NCBI GenBank assembly: GCA_964552465.1 | Contig: CAZKGR010000015.1 | Location: 16,993 to 80,992 of the forward strand | Length of the DNA stretch: 64,000 nt | Direction of reading: 5' to 3' | Source of the DNA: BMS3BBIN04 sp964552465 | GTDB lineage: Bacteria > Electryoneota > Electryoneia > Electryoneales > Electryoneaceae | Shown here: positions 26,867 to 36,275 of the stretch, piece after piece | Position numbering within the stretch: the first letter of the stretch is position 1 | How the letters are laid out: each line of letters opens with the position of its first letter | Notes under the pieces: generated by a model | What the model saw: only the letters and a program-made list of their open reading frames with translations | Database searches by the model: none | What the model was told of the DNA's origin: nothing | Translations under genes and position numbers: made by a program

Positions 26867-28216
26867 CTATTTCATGAAAGTCATTTTGCGCACTTCGGAG
26901 AACTGACCCCGCGCTGTTACATGCACAAAATACACCCCGCTGCTCTGACCGGAGGGCGAAAAATCCAAGCTGTGATGCCCCGCCTGCGCCCATCCATTGT
27001 ATAACGATTCCACTCGCTGCCCCGCAACATTAAAAATTTCAACCTTCAGCTTGCCGGAGAGAGGCAGAGAGACAGTCAACGTCGTACTCGAATTGAACGG
27101 ATTAGGATAGATATTCAGCGCAGCGGTTGTGGGAAGTTCGTATAACGAGCCATCATTCGGAGTTTCATCCACATTCACTGCCGGAGGTACGAAATAGAAC
27201 ATCGGCTCCCAGGTCAAAGGATTAAGAAGTATCTCGTCCTCATGATGATCCGCACCTTCGATCACTATCAACTCATGATTCGTGTTACCGTTACCATACT
27301 CGTCCAACAAGTGTTCATAGAAGAAGGTGTTGCGCTGAATGTTGTTCCATCCTTGCAAACCCATCGGCTGATTATCTGAATTCGGACCATCATCCAACTC
27401 ACCTATGACATAGAACACCCAGCGATCCTGAAATTGGCTGATGATGTTCTCAACGCTTGTGGTCAACATGTACTCATTAACCTCAATCATTCCATACGGA
27501 TGATGGTTGAAACGGGGGATGAACCCCTGCAACACTTCGTCCGGCACGGCAAAATCACCATCCACACAGCGGCGGCGATCATTCAAATACACAAAAGAAC
27601 CATTGTTCACGGTTACATAAATCATTGGTGGGAGGTCTTCGCTCGCCAACAACGACTCAATGCGTGTAGACGCTGCGTACCGTTGAGCATACTTCGCGCC
27701 AGCAGATGGACCCGTCACAACAATCGCATCGAAATGTGGATTGACCTGGGCAACGTGATAAATCAGGCTGTCCATAAAAGTGAAGCTGCTAGCCCGGACT
27801 AGACGCGGATTGTGTTCGCTGGAATCGCTGTCTTCACCCACATACCACGCCATGTGATCCCAGAACGCGACTTCATTTTCCAGCATATGCTCGTCAATAT
27901 CCGTTTCCAACAAGAATTGTATGCCGACGAGCAACGTCGTTTCCAAAGATCCCGCCTGGTATGCACCCGCCTGCATCCACTCTGCAACTTGTTCGATGTC
28001 GCGTGATCCGCCTGGTAACGAGATCACACATCGGTCACGATCAAGCTGAGGTTCGTCAATTGAACGATTCGCCAGATAAGGCACACAGAGTTGCTCATCA
28101 TCCACAGTGATGTAGAACCGATCCGGCGGAACTGTCTCTACCGGTTCAGCAAATGCGAAGCCAGAACAGATCAACAAAAGCAGGCAGCTAAAACTTCCGG
28201 TCAAGAAGAAACGCAT
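26867..28216 (-). CDS. secreted alpha/beta-hydrolase-like protein, paralogue 2, with T9SS sorting domain
   Basis: 449 residues, exported (SFSCLLLLICSGFAFA). It is clearly the same family as its neighbours: DRFYITVDDEQLCVPYL, ISLPGGSRDIEQ, SSFTFMDSLIYHV, the elbow VVTGPSAGAKYAQRYAA with Ser as likely nucleophile, then FYVIGELDDGPNSDNQPM and EGADHHEDEILLNP for the acid/His part. The C-terminus is a sorting domain (IYPNPFNSSTTLTVSL, VAGQRVESL, SSGVYFVHVT, MTFMK). It is closer to paralogue 3 than to paralogue 1 in the shared blocks. Its own terminator follows, so the paralogues are transcribed separately. Confidence 0.72.
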   Translation of the reverse strand: MRFFLTGSFSCLLLLICSGFAFAEPVETVPPDRFYITVDDEQLCVPYLANRSIDEPQLDRDRCVISLPGGSRDIEQVAEWMQAGAYQAGSLETTLLVGIQFLLETDIDEHMLENEVAFWDHMAWYVGEDSDSSEHNPRLVRASSFTFMDSLIYHVAQVNPHFDAIVVTGPSAGAKYAQRYAASTRIESLLASEDLPPMIYVTVNNGSFVYLNDRRRCVDGDFAVPDEVLQGFIPRFNHHPYGMIEVNEYMLTTSVENIISQFQDRWVFYVIGELDDGPNSDNQPMGLQGWNNIQRNTFFYEHLLDEYGNGNTNHELIVIEGADHHEDEILLNPLTWEPMFYFVPPAVNVDETPNDGSLYELPTTAALNIYPNPFNSSTTLTVSLPLSGKLKVEIFNVAGQRVESLYNGWAQAGHHSLDFSPSGQSSGVYFVHVTARGQFSEVRKMTFMK

Positions 28217-28306
28217 GTCTATTCACCGATTAAACCGAGTTGCAGCCAAAACGTATCAATATAGCTGTTCATATCATTTTCTCATAGTGATTGCTGAGAA
28301 TTAGAG

Positions 28307-28343
28307 AAAAAAATCCCGGCCCGGAAAATCTCCGAACCGGGAA
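28307..28343 (-). terminator. rho-independent terminator
   Basis: TCCCGGTTCGGAGA pairs with TTTTCCGGGCCGGGA on the minus strand and is followed by TTTTTTT, just past the lamin-tail gene. Confidence 0.8.
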
Positions 28344-28363
28344 CTATTGTCTGCACGGCTGAA

Positions 28364-30658
28364 TTACTTCATCAGCACGATCTTGCGAACCTCTGAACGA
28401 TGACCAGATGCCAACACATGCACGAAGTATACACCACTGGACATCGCAGTACCGTCGATTGTCAAGGTATGCTGACCAGCCTGATATGTATCGTTCGACA
28501 CAGTAGCGACTTCACGTCCGGCAATGTTGTAGATCGCCACGTTCAACTCAGCCGTCTGTGGCAGGCTAACCGCCAGTGACGTCGTCGGATTGAACGGATT
28601 CGGATATGCCTGGCTCACGGCAAATTCAGTCGGTATCATCGTTTCTGCAACATCTTCCGACGTCAATTCACCATTTGCTTCCTTGTCCCAGTCTTCCGTG
28701 GTCAACGGTTCGCCATCCGGGCTTGGTCCCAGCTTGGTTGCGATGAAGAAATCGAACACGTAGCTGTTGCCAACGAAGTCACCCATATGCTGGAAGAACA
28801 CATAATCACCCGCCGGAGCGTTCGCCGGTACCATCTGACGACGTGTATCGAGAACCGGTGTGAAGTTTGGCGGCAGAATGAATTCACGCACGTAGAACGG
28901 CCCATACATCACGTTGTCAGGACCCAGCGCACTACGCCACGTTGTTATATTCCATGGAACCTGGTTGTACGATTGCAAGGTCACATCGAAATCGATGTAG
29001 CCACCATCTGCTGGAACAATCGCCAATACCGGAGTGACTGTCAAATCGATCTGCGGGAAAACTTCAAATACATCACCCTGCAACGACGGCTGCAATTGTG
29101 CTTCACCGAAATACACATCCATGGTACCCTGGAAACGCACGTTGTCACCAATCGCCAAACCACTCAGATCCAGACCGGCATCTGACCAGATACGAACCGT
29201 CGCATCCCCAGTACCATCGTTGATCAACAGATTATACGATGTCGCGGGATCGCCCGGAGTCGTCATCAATTCACCCGTCAACTCACACCAGGTGCCTTCA
29301 GAACTGATCGCAGTACCAAACTGGCCTGTCTGATGTAACAGTGGTTCCGGCATCGGTTCATTCGCACCGACAGTCTTGCCAACGAATTCAACCAATTCAG
29401 TAACGTCGAAGTATTCAGCTACTTCGGCGAATATGCCTAATCGCTCGCGACGCTGCAAATCAATGACATTCGGGTCAATATCGTACAACATGACACCGTA
29501 ACCAGTTTCGTCCTGGATATATGCATCAACGTAGCCGTTATGGACCGTGTTCGTTCCCTGAGTGACCGTACCGATGGTCCAGATACGCGAACCAAGCCAT
29601 ACTGGATCAGTCTGAATTTGCTCAATGGTCACGATCGGGGCTAGCCCTGCTGCGTCAATAAATAGAGTAGCGTCACCGTCCCACGTCAACTGCCAGGGAT
29701 AAACTTCAATGTCCATTTTCACCGTATGAGCTTCCAACGGCATCATAAATCCAATGAATAAATTCTGCCACTGGATTTGATTGTTCACCGTATTCGAGGA
29801 TAACTCTGTCAACAGTTCCACGCCGTGAATATCGTAAACGGTGACATGTATTCGTACTGCGCCGGAAGCGTCACTGTCTAAGACTGCCGCTTCTGCACAG
29901 TGCTGCATACCCGGATGCATCACAAGAAATTCCTGAGAAATCGTGTGATAACCGACATCGCTGGTCAATGTTGCCATTGCGCTGTGGAATCCATGATAAC
30001 TGAAATCGGAAGTCTGTTCCAGAAACAAATCTTCTGAGTTGTCAATCCAGAAATCCGCCATGGTCATACCCCAGTCCTCGAAAGACCAGTTGAGCAGTTC
30101 TTCATAGTACAGTGGTGGAATCTCGTTCTCGTATCCAGGTGAACCGTAATCTCCATCAGATCCTGGCCACATGAGCAGAGATTCAGCCCAATTCGCGCCA
30201 ATATGATTTTCCGTTTCACCCACTGTGAGATACATGGATGCACCATTCGGATCCGGCCATTCAATGCCGCCGTCATATTCGACGGAGTCAATCATCGCAC
30301 CGAGATCGTCGTAGATATAGATCTCATCAGCGCCGTTCCCGAGGAAGAAACCCTCGTAAACGTAGTCAAGATGAATGTTTCCGTTTACCAAAGTATCTGG
30401 ATTCAAACCCAGCAACACATATTCACCAGCTGGGACAAGCAAGGTATCGACAAAAAACGTATCGGTACCTGCGTCTAAAAACATCCAGTCGTACATCGTG
30501 ACATCAGTCTCACCAGAATTGAATAACTCTATATACTCACCGTTGCTGTCTGATGACGCCAACGGATTCTGCATGATCTCTGTGATCATGATGTCGGCGT
30601 GAGCGACGCCAACCAGCAAAGCAAGAATCGCAACTATAGCGATTTCCATCCTTCTCAT
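28364..30658 (-). CDS. lamin-tail-domain secreted protein with T9SS sorting domain
   Basis: 764 residues. The signal peptide is MEIAIVAILALLVGVAHA. Residues 22-150 form a lamin-tail (LTD) domain: IMITEIMQNPLASSDSNGEY, IELFNSGETDVTMYDW, LVPAGEYVLLGLN. A middle galactose-binding-like region and an OB-fold-like part (YVDAYIQDETGYGVMLYD; NVRFQGTMDVYFGEAQLQP) follow. The sorting domain ends it (AYPNPFNPTTSLAVSL, MSSGVYFVHVLA, KIVLMK). LTD/OB-fold proteins of this kind often accompany surface nucleases or adhesins, but no nuclease motif is seen. The ATG at 30658 was chosen because AAGGAGG lies five bases upstream; the open frame starts with GTG at 30673. Confidence 0.75.
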   Translation of the reverse strand: MRRMEIAIVAILALLVGVAHADIMITEIMQNPLASSDSNGEYIELFNSGETDVTMYDWMFLDAGTDTFFVDTLLVPAGEYVLLGLNPDTLVNGNIHLDYVYEGFFLGNGADEIYIYDDLGAMIDSVEYDGGIEWPDPNGASMYLTVGETENHIGANWAESLLMWPGSDGDYGSPGYENEIPPLYYEELLNWSFEDWGMTMADFWIDNSEDLFLEQTSDFSYHGFHSAMATLTSDVGYHTISQEFLVMHPGMQHCAEAAVLDSDASGAVRIHVTVYDIHGVELLTELSSNTVNNQIQWQNLFIGFMMPLEAHTVKMDIEVYPWQLTWDGDATLFIDAAGLAPIVTIEQIQTDPVWLGSRIWTIGTVTQGTNTVHNGYVDAYIQDETGYGVMLYDIDPNVIDLQRRERLGIFAEVAEYFDVTELVEFVGKTVGANEPMPEPLLHQTGQFGTAISSEGTWCELTGELMTTPGDPATSYNLLINDGTGDATVRIWSDAGLDLSGLAIGDNVRFQGTMDVYFGEAQLQPSLQGDVFEVFPQIDLTVTPVLAIVPADGGYIDFDVTLQSYNQVPWNITTWRSALGPDNVMYGPFYVREFILPPNFTPVLDTRRQMVPANAPAGDYVFFQHMGDFVGNSYVFDFFIATKLGPSPDGEPLTTEDWDKEANGELTSEDVAETMIPTEFAVSQAYPNPFNPTTSLAVSLPQTAELNVAIYNIAGREVATVSNDTYQAGQHTLTIDGTAMSSGVYFVHVLASGHRSEVRKIVLMK

Positions 30659-30963
30659 CACATCCTCCTTCACAACAGAGTCTGGCCCGTTAGTTTCTGC
30701 CGCAACTCTACGTTCAGCACTCAGAGGATTGTAAGATTTTTGCTCGAGAGTCGAAAAAGGACAAAAATCGTCAAGATAGCGAAATCAGCGATCCGTAGAA
30801 ATAAAGTAGTGTTTCTTCATAACTTAGAAAAAAGCTAGAACCCGAAAATACGTTGAATCGAGATTTTCTATGAGTGTCTCTCCTCTGAGACTGAATTGGG
30901 AGAAAAGTACTGAGTCGGGCTGAATTCCCCAGTGATTGACCGTTTCTCTATCTGAAATCAATG

Positions 30964-31995
30964 CTAATCGGGAATGAAATAGAACAGCGCTTCCCACGCC
31001 AGCGGATGCTGTAGAATCAGATCAGCATCGTGTCCAACGTCAGGAATAACGACCAGCGCCTGATTGCCAATCTCTCCGTAGTTAAATCCTATATATTCAT
31101 CATAGAACTGGTTCCGTTGCAGATTATTCCAACCCTGAAGCGCCATTGGCTGATTGTCCGAATTCGGTCCGGTGTCGAGCTCACCGATAATGTAGAAGAA
31201 ATATTTCTCCGAATACTGGGCTATGATATTTGCCGCGCCGGTTTGTGCACAATACTCATTCAATTCTTCCAGCCCGTACGGATATCGATTGAACTGTGGA
31301 ATGAAACCGCGCATCACTGCATCAGGAGCTGCGAATCCTCCGTCTACACGCCGGCGTTCTTCGCTCAGGTACACAAAAGAACCGTTGCAGATCGAAACAT
31401 ATACCATTGGGGGACCACCTGTCTGATTGAGTAAAGCTTCAACGCGATTTCCCGCCGCATAGCGATGCGTGTATTTGGCGCCGGCCGACCCGCCGCTGAT
31501 TACAATTGCATCAACTTGCGGATTTACCTCTGACACGCGCGAGATTAAACTGTCCATGAAGGTGAAGCTGCTCACCGTAACCGGACGTGGGTGGTTAGCC
31601 GTCGACTCGCTCAACTCACCAAACTGCCAGCCGGAATGACTCCAGAAAGCAATTTCATCTTCCAGATCGTTCTGCTCAATATCTGATTCAAGCAGGAATT
31701 GTATACCTACAAGCATCGTACTTGGCAACACCTCCGCCTGATAAGCCCCCACACGATACCATTCCCACATCTGCACCACATCTCGTGATCCGCCAGGTAG
31801 AAGAACAACAATTCGATTCACTTCAGGCTGGTGAATGTCCAGGGGGCGGTTAGATACAAACGGTACACATACGGAATAACCATCGACTGTGATGTAGAAT
31901 CGATCTTCCGCTACTATGTCTAGAGGTTGGGCTGTTACATGAGACACGCTCACGAACAGTAACAACAGTAAAATGATTCCGGGCGGCCACTTCAT
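30964..31995 (-). CDS. secreted alpha/beta-hydrolase-like protein, paralogue 3, lacking the sorting domain
   Basis: 343 residues. The signal peptide is IILLLLLFVSVSHVTA from the ATG at 31995 (GGGAG six bases before it). The catalytic body matches paralogues 1 and 2 throughout: DRFYITVDGYSVCVPFV, VLLPGGSRDVVQMW, elbow VISGGSAGAKYTHRYAA, then YIIGELDTGPNSDNQPM and VIPDVGHDADLILQHP. It stops at EALFYFIPD, exactly where the other two pass into the linker and sorting domain. I see no YPNPF remnant in the next 120 bases. It should therefore stay periplasmic or leave by another route. A natural short form or a loss of the domain is possible. Confidence 0.72.
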   Translation of the reverse strand: MKWPPGIILLLLLFVSVSHVTAQPLDIVAEDRFYITVDGYSVCVPFVSNRPLDIHQPEVNRIVVLLPGGSRDVVQMWEWYRVGAYQAEVLPSTMLVGIQFLLESDIEQNDLEDEIAFWSHSGWQFGELSESTANHPRPVTVSSFTFMDSLISRVSEVNPQVDAIVISGGSAGAKYTHRYAAGNRVEALLNQTGGPPMVYVSICNGSFVYLSEERRRVDGGFAAPDAVMRGFIPQFNRYPYGLEELNEYCAQTGAANIIAQYSEKYFFYIIGELDTGPNSDNQPMALQGWNNLQRNQFYDEYIGFNYGEIGNQALVVIPDVGHDADLILQHPLAWEALFYFIPD

Positions 31996-32016
31996 TTGGA
32001 ACTCCCAACTCGACAA

Positions 32017-32547
32017 CCCATGCCAGCAGTAATCTATAACCTAATCGAATTGAGCACGAAAACTGAAATCAGATACGTGGATTGTGCATAAAACGAGGAG
32101 CCACTCCGCACTCAATAATCAACTCATAATCGCGAATAGATGGAAGGCCTGATGCTTGAAAAGTGACTGATGGGTACAATCCCGAAATTCTGATAAAGGA
32201 GGAACGGTCTTGATTCTGATCTTATACTACCTGATCCAACCGAACCGTGGCACGCAAGACACTCTCCCGCCCGCGAAATGTGAACTGGAGCACGACTTAT
32301 CATGTTTCCCTTGATTGAAAACTGAGTAATATGTAACTTATTGTAAGTGTGGCACGCAGTTTACCCTGACTTCACAATATCGCTGAGATCACTAAAATGA
32401 GACGATTCTTTGATGCTTTGCTGTAGAGATTGGAAACTAACTGTCAGAGATGAATGACAGCGATGTCTGTGGCTAAGGGGGCGATTCGGATCTACAGAAA
32501 TGATTATCGGCAATCATCTACACAAGTCTTTGAGGAAAGGAAAAAAA
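32017..32547. other. long leader/intergenic region before the chemoreceptor
   Basis: About 500 bases with no family A-H repeat. The only coding signal is a possible 34-codon TTG-start frame after a strong Shine-Dalgarno at 32195-32202. No known riboswitch fold was recognised. Confidence 0.5.
32210..32314 (+). CDS. possible 34-residue small ORF
   Basis: AAAGGAGG at 32195-32202 is the best ribosome-binding site in this gap. Seven bases later a TTG opens a frame reading LILILYYLIQPNRGTQDTLP and so on to TGA at 32312. The hydrophobic start could be a tiny membrane peptide, or the SD could be chance. No homologue is recognised. Confidence 0.22.
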   Translation: MILILYYLIQPNRGTQDTLPPAKCELEHDLSCFP

Positions 32548-35361
32548 ATGCGCGGTCTAAACGACATCAAGATGAAACCCAAGCTGATCGGGACATTTTT
32601 GATTCTTGGCTTGGTACCGCTATTGTTGGTTGCTGCTATCTCCATCAACAGGGCAACAGATTCACTGATGGCAGAGTCGTTCAGTAAGCTGGAATCCGTT
32701 CAGGCAATTAAGAGCAACCAAATCAGTGATTTCTTTGACTCTCGATTGCTCGATGCCCAGATTTTGGCGGATCTTCCGCAGACGATTGATGCAGTTAAAG
32801 ACTTGGATGGTGCAAACACGACTGCCAAGGAAAGACATGGTATTACAGGTCAGGCACTTCTCGATGATGTTGCATACAAGGCTACCTACAATAACTACAA
32901 TCCAACCTTCACCAAGTTCATTGAAACTTATGGATACTATGACATCTTCCTGATCTGTCCGGAGGATGGCGATGTCTTCTATAGCGCGTGTCGCGAAGCT
33001 GATTTCGGGACTGAACTGGGCCGGGAAAACACAAATCTTGCATTCGCCTGGAAAAAAGCGCTGCAAACAGGTAGACCAGTGATGTCTGAGATGGAAGCTT
33101 ACGCCCCTTCAGCAGGTGCGCCCGCTATGTTTGTTGCCGCGCCGGTCAGGGATCGGGGCGAAGTGATTGGTGTTCTGGCCATGCAAATCTCCAACGATGA
33201 GATCAACGCCGTCATGCAGGAACGTTCCGGGATGGGTGAAAGCGGAGAAACCTACCTGGTTGGTTCCGACAAGCTAATGCGTTCCGACTCTTTTCTTAAT
33301 CCGTCCGGTCACTCTGTTGAAGCATCCTTCGCTGGAAACGTTGCCAAAAACGGTGTGGACACCGACGCCGTCAGAAATGCTATCGCAGGCAGAAGTGGTT
33401 CAGAAGTAATCACTGACTATAACGGCAACCTCGTGCTTTCCGTGTATTCTCCACTCACTATTAGCGATGATATTAGCTGGATTTGCATTGCGGAAATCGA
33501 TCTTGCTGAAGTTCGGATTCCCATTAACTCCATGCGTAACAGCATCATCGTCATTGGTGTAATATTCGGTTTGATCATCGTTTTGATCGGGTTCTTAGTA
33601 GCGTCTGGCATCAGCAATCCGATTCAGAAGATAACTGAGGCTGCTCAACAGATCGAATTGGGAAATCTTAATGACGAAATTCCAATTGCGCAAAATGACG
33701 AGATAGGTATTCTGGCTGATGTTTTCCGCAACATGCAGGACGGTCTTCAAAACAAGGCTGATGCGGCGGAGGCAATTGCTGGCGGAAACCTGCAGATAGA
33801 TATTCAGGTTGCTTCTAACGAGGATGTTCTTGGAAACTCAATGGCAAAAATGAGGGCAAGTCTTCAGGATATGCAGACAGACCTGCAAGAGACTATTGAG
33901 CAACAGAAAGCCGGGAACATCGATGACAGGTGTAATCCTGACAAGTTTAGCGGAGCCTACTCTGAGCTGTTGACGGGAGTGAACGATGTGCTCGAGTCAG
34001 TTATTTGTCCGCTGCTAAAGACATCGGATATCCTGCAACAATATGCGCAAGGTGACCTCTCCAACCAAATGCACCAACTACCCGGAAAGCAAGCCGTGCT
34101 GTCATCTGGGCTGAACAACATCCAGCAAAACCTGAGAGCCTTGATTGACGCCGGTGTCGGCCTCACCAAAGCAGCCAAAGAAGGTGATCTCGAAACACGG
34201 GGGGACACGAGTATGTTCTCCGGTGGCTATCTCGAAATTATCAGCGGGATGAACAGTACCCTTGACGCGGTAATTGAACCGATCAAAGAAGCTTCCGTAG
34301 TTCTTGGACAAATTGCAGACGGTGATTTCTCAACAAAGATGACCGGGAATTACAATGGCGATCACAACACCATGAAGAAAGCAATTAACGAAACCGTCGA
34401 CTCCCTGAATAAAATCCTTGGGCAGGTTAATGCCAGTGTTGATCAAGTTTCAACCGGCGCGCAACAGGTTTCTGATTCCAGCCAGTCGCTGTCGCAGGGT
34501 GCTACCCAGCAGGCTGCATCAATGGAAGAGGTTTCGGCATCGGTCGAAGAAATCGGAGCACAAACTAAACAGAACGCTGACAGCGCTTCGGAAGCCAACC
34601 AACTTGTGACTCACGCTGGTGATTCTGCGTCGGTTGGAAGCGAACACATGCAGCAGATGCTTGTGGCAATGTCGGAGATCAGCGATTCGTCAACACAGGT
34701 TCAGAAGATCATCAAGGTGATTGATGAGATCGCATTCCAGACCAACCTGCTAGCCCTCAACGCTGCGGTCGAAGCAGCACGTGCCGGTGTCCACGGTAAG
34801 GGATTCGCCGTGGTCGCTGAAGAAGTGCGGAACCTTGCTCAAAGAAGTGCCAAGGCCGCTAGCGAAACAACTGAGCTGATTGAAGGGTCAGTCGCCAAGA
34901 CAGAAAACGGCGGCCGTATCGCTCAAGACACTGCAAATGCACTGGCAGAAATTGTCGATGGCGTAACGAAAGTCAAAGACCTGATTGGCGAAATAGACAG
35001 TGCATCCCGCGAACAATCAACAGCCATCAGTCAGATAAGTGAAGTCCTTATCCAGATTGATCAAGTGACCCAGTCTAATTCGGCAACTTCTGAAGAAAGC
35101 GCAGCCACCTCAGAAGAGTTGGCTGGCCAGGCCAACCAGTTGTACAACATGGTTTCACGATTCAAGCTGGCACAAACCAGAGTAAGTTCGGGTTTGGACG
35201 ACGTTTCTACACCGTTGGGTTTCAAAGACATCAGCCATGAGGTTGAGCAGGGTATGCAGAAACCCACTGAGTCAGGCAACCAAGGTGACACAACAAACGG
35301 CAATGAGGAAATCTCCATCGACCTGGCTGAGATGGACGACAACGAATTCGGCGACTTCTAA
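32548..35361 (+). CDS. methyl-accepting chemotaxis protein with Cache sensor and poly-HAMP stalk
   Basis: 937 residues. TM1 is about residues 13-33 (GTFLILGLVPLLLVAAISI). A double-Cache-like periplasmic sensor follows to about 325 (YGYYDIFLICPEDGDVFYS, APAMFVAAPVRDRGEVIGVL). TM2 is 331-353 and HAMP about 354-405. Four further HAMP-like units follow (GGNLQIDIQ, QGDLSNQMH, EGDLETRGD, DGDFSTKM). The signalling tip is EIAFQTNLLALNAAVEAARA, then GKGFAVVAEEVRNLAQRS, which contacts CheA/CheW. The Ser/Asn/Gly-rich tail is acidic. AAGGA lies about seven bases before the ATG. No che genes are nearby, so it signals to a kinase encoded elsewhere; the ligand is unknown. Confidence 0.88.
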   Translation: MRGLNDIKMKPKLIGTFLILGLVPLLLVAAISINRATDSLMAESFSKLESVQAIKSNQISDFFDSRLLDAQILADLPQTIDAVKDLDGANTTAKERHGITGQALLDDVAYKATYNNYNPTFTKFIETYGYYDIFLICPEDGDVFYSACREADFGTELGRENTNLAFAWKKALQTGRPVMSEMEAYAPSAGAPAMFVAAPVRDRGEVIGVLAMQISNDEINAVMQERSGMGESGETYLVGSDKLMRSDSFLNPSGHSVEASFAGNVAKNGVDTDAVRNAIAGRSGSEVITDYNGNLVLSVYSPLTISDDISWICIAEIDLAEVRIPINSMRNSIIVIGVIFGLIIVLIGFLVASGISNPIQKITEAAQQIELGNLNDEIPIAQNDEIGILADVFRNMQDGLQNKADAAEAIAGGNLQIDIQVASNEDVLGNSMAKMRASLQDMQTDLQETIEQQKAGNIDDRCNPDKFSGAYSELLTGVNDVLESVICPLLKTSDILQQYAQGDLSNQMHQLPGKQAVLSSGLNNIQQNLRALIDAGVGLTKAAKEGDLETRGDTSMFSGGYLEIISGMNSTLDAVIEPIKEASVVLGQIADGDFSTKMTGNYNGDHNTMKKAINETVDSLNKILGQVNASVDQVSTGAQQVSDSSQSLSQGATQQAASMEEVSASVEEIGAQTKQNADSASEANQLVTHAGDSASVGSEHMQQMLVAMSEISDSSTQVQKIIKVIDEIAFQTNLLALNAAVEAARAGVHGKGFAVVAEEVRNLAQRSAKAASETTELIEGSVAKTENGGRIAQDTANALAEIVDGVTKVKDLIGEIDSASREQSTAISQISEVLIQIDQVTQSNSATSEESAATSEELAGQANQLYNMVSRFKLAQTRVSSGLDDVSTPLGFKDISHEVEQGMQKPTESGNQGDTTNGNEEISIDLAEMDDNEFGDF

Positions 35362-35400
35362 CGGTTCCGACAGTGCAGGTTGTTCACACCGCCGATAGAA

Positions 35401-35426
35401 AAACGCCCCGGAAATCCGGGGCGTTT
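35401..35426. terminator. bidirectional terminator, chemoreceptor / tonB
   Basis: AAACGCCCCGG and CCGGGGCGTTT form a perfect 11-base stem with loop AAAT. Its core is the same as the terminator at 36225. Confidence 0.85.
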
Positions 35427-35460
35427 GATATGAACATAACGCTAATCCTGTAACCAAATG

Positions 35461-36114
35461 CTACTGCAATCGGAACTGGATCACCTGCTTCATGCGGACC
35501 TGTACAGCACGCTCTCGCTGCACTCCCGGTGAAAACTTCATGGCGGATATCGCTTCAATTGCCGCTTCTGCGAAACCCAAGCCCGCCGGGCGTTCGTCCA
35601 GAACAGTGAAATCCGTAGCGAATCCCTCGACAGTAACCAGAAACTCAACTTGCACAATCCCATCGTTACCGGAACGCCTGGCCATGGCAGGATACAAATT
35701 GTGATCCTTCAGATAGGTGTAAAGTGCACGTGTACCACCAATAATCTCCGGCTTTTTCTCAACAGCGAAGAAATCGTACTCAAAATCATCCTTGGGTTCA
35801 TACGCTGGTAGATCCGGTTCCCATTTCCAATCCGCTGGTGTGATCAAGTCCATGTTGTCTTCGAGCGGAATATCCGGGTCCTCAACCGGCAAACTAGGTC
35901 GTTCAGGAGGTTGCGGTTTGTTCGGTGGCGGGATGTACGGGACGTCCGTTACCTCGATTTCCGTGATTTCCGGTTGGGCGATCACAGCAGTGTGTTGATA
36001 AGTCTTCGAGGACAGAAAAACAACTGTAACCAGCAGTAAAGCAATGATAACGCTGAGTTCCAGCACTTTCGGATACAGACGTTTCGCTAGATTCTGCTTT
36101 CCTGTCTTGATCAT
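35461..36114 (-). CDS. tonB: TonB-family energy transducer (distal copy)
   Basis: 217 residues. There is one N-terminal membrane anchor (VIIALLLVTVVFLSS), then a Pro-rich periplasmic linker (VPYIPPPNKPQPPERPSLP), then a C-terminal TonB domain (ALYTYLKDHNLYPAMARRSG, DGIVQVEFLVTVEGFATDF, AIEAISAMKFSPGVQRERAV). TonB transmits proton-motive force from ExbBD to outer-membrane transporters. The gene is last in the exb block but behind a terminator, so it probably has its own promoter. The C-terminal domain is much like that of the upstream tonB; the linkers differ. Confidence 0.88.
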   Translation of the reverse strand: MIKTGKQNLAKRLYPKVLELSVIIALLLVTVVFLSSKTYQHTAVIAQPEITEIEVTDVPYIPPPNKPQPPERPSLPVEDPDIPLEDNMDLITPADWKWEPDLPAYEPKDDFEYDFFAVEKKPEIIGGTRALYTYLKDHNLYPAMARRSGNDGIVQVEFLVTVEGFATDFTVLDERPAGLGFAEAAIEAISAMKFSPGVQRERAVQVRMKQVIQFRLQ

Positions 36115-36224
36115 AATTACCCTCCATTTGCTGACCGTGTCTACTATTAACCTAGCCGCTGCGCAGGAGTAAAAAAAGTATTTCCGATCAAGTACGAAGA
36201 TTTTTCACCGCGCGGAGAGACAAA

Positions 36225-36248
36225 AACGCCCCGGAAATCCGGGGCGTT
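36225..36248 (-). terminator. rho-independent terminator between the two tonB genes
   Basis: AACGCCCCGG, loop AAAT, CCGGGGCGTT, then a T-run on the minus strand. The stem core matches the terminator at 35401. Confidence 0.85.
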
Positions 36249-36275
36249 CTGTTTACAATGACTTGCTCAGATGAG

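Noticed and set aside
30674..30963. Decayed sorting domain after hydrolase paralogue 3
   Set aside because: No YPNPF or SGVYF remnant is seen in any minus-strand frame of the sequence following its stop.
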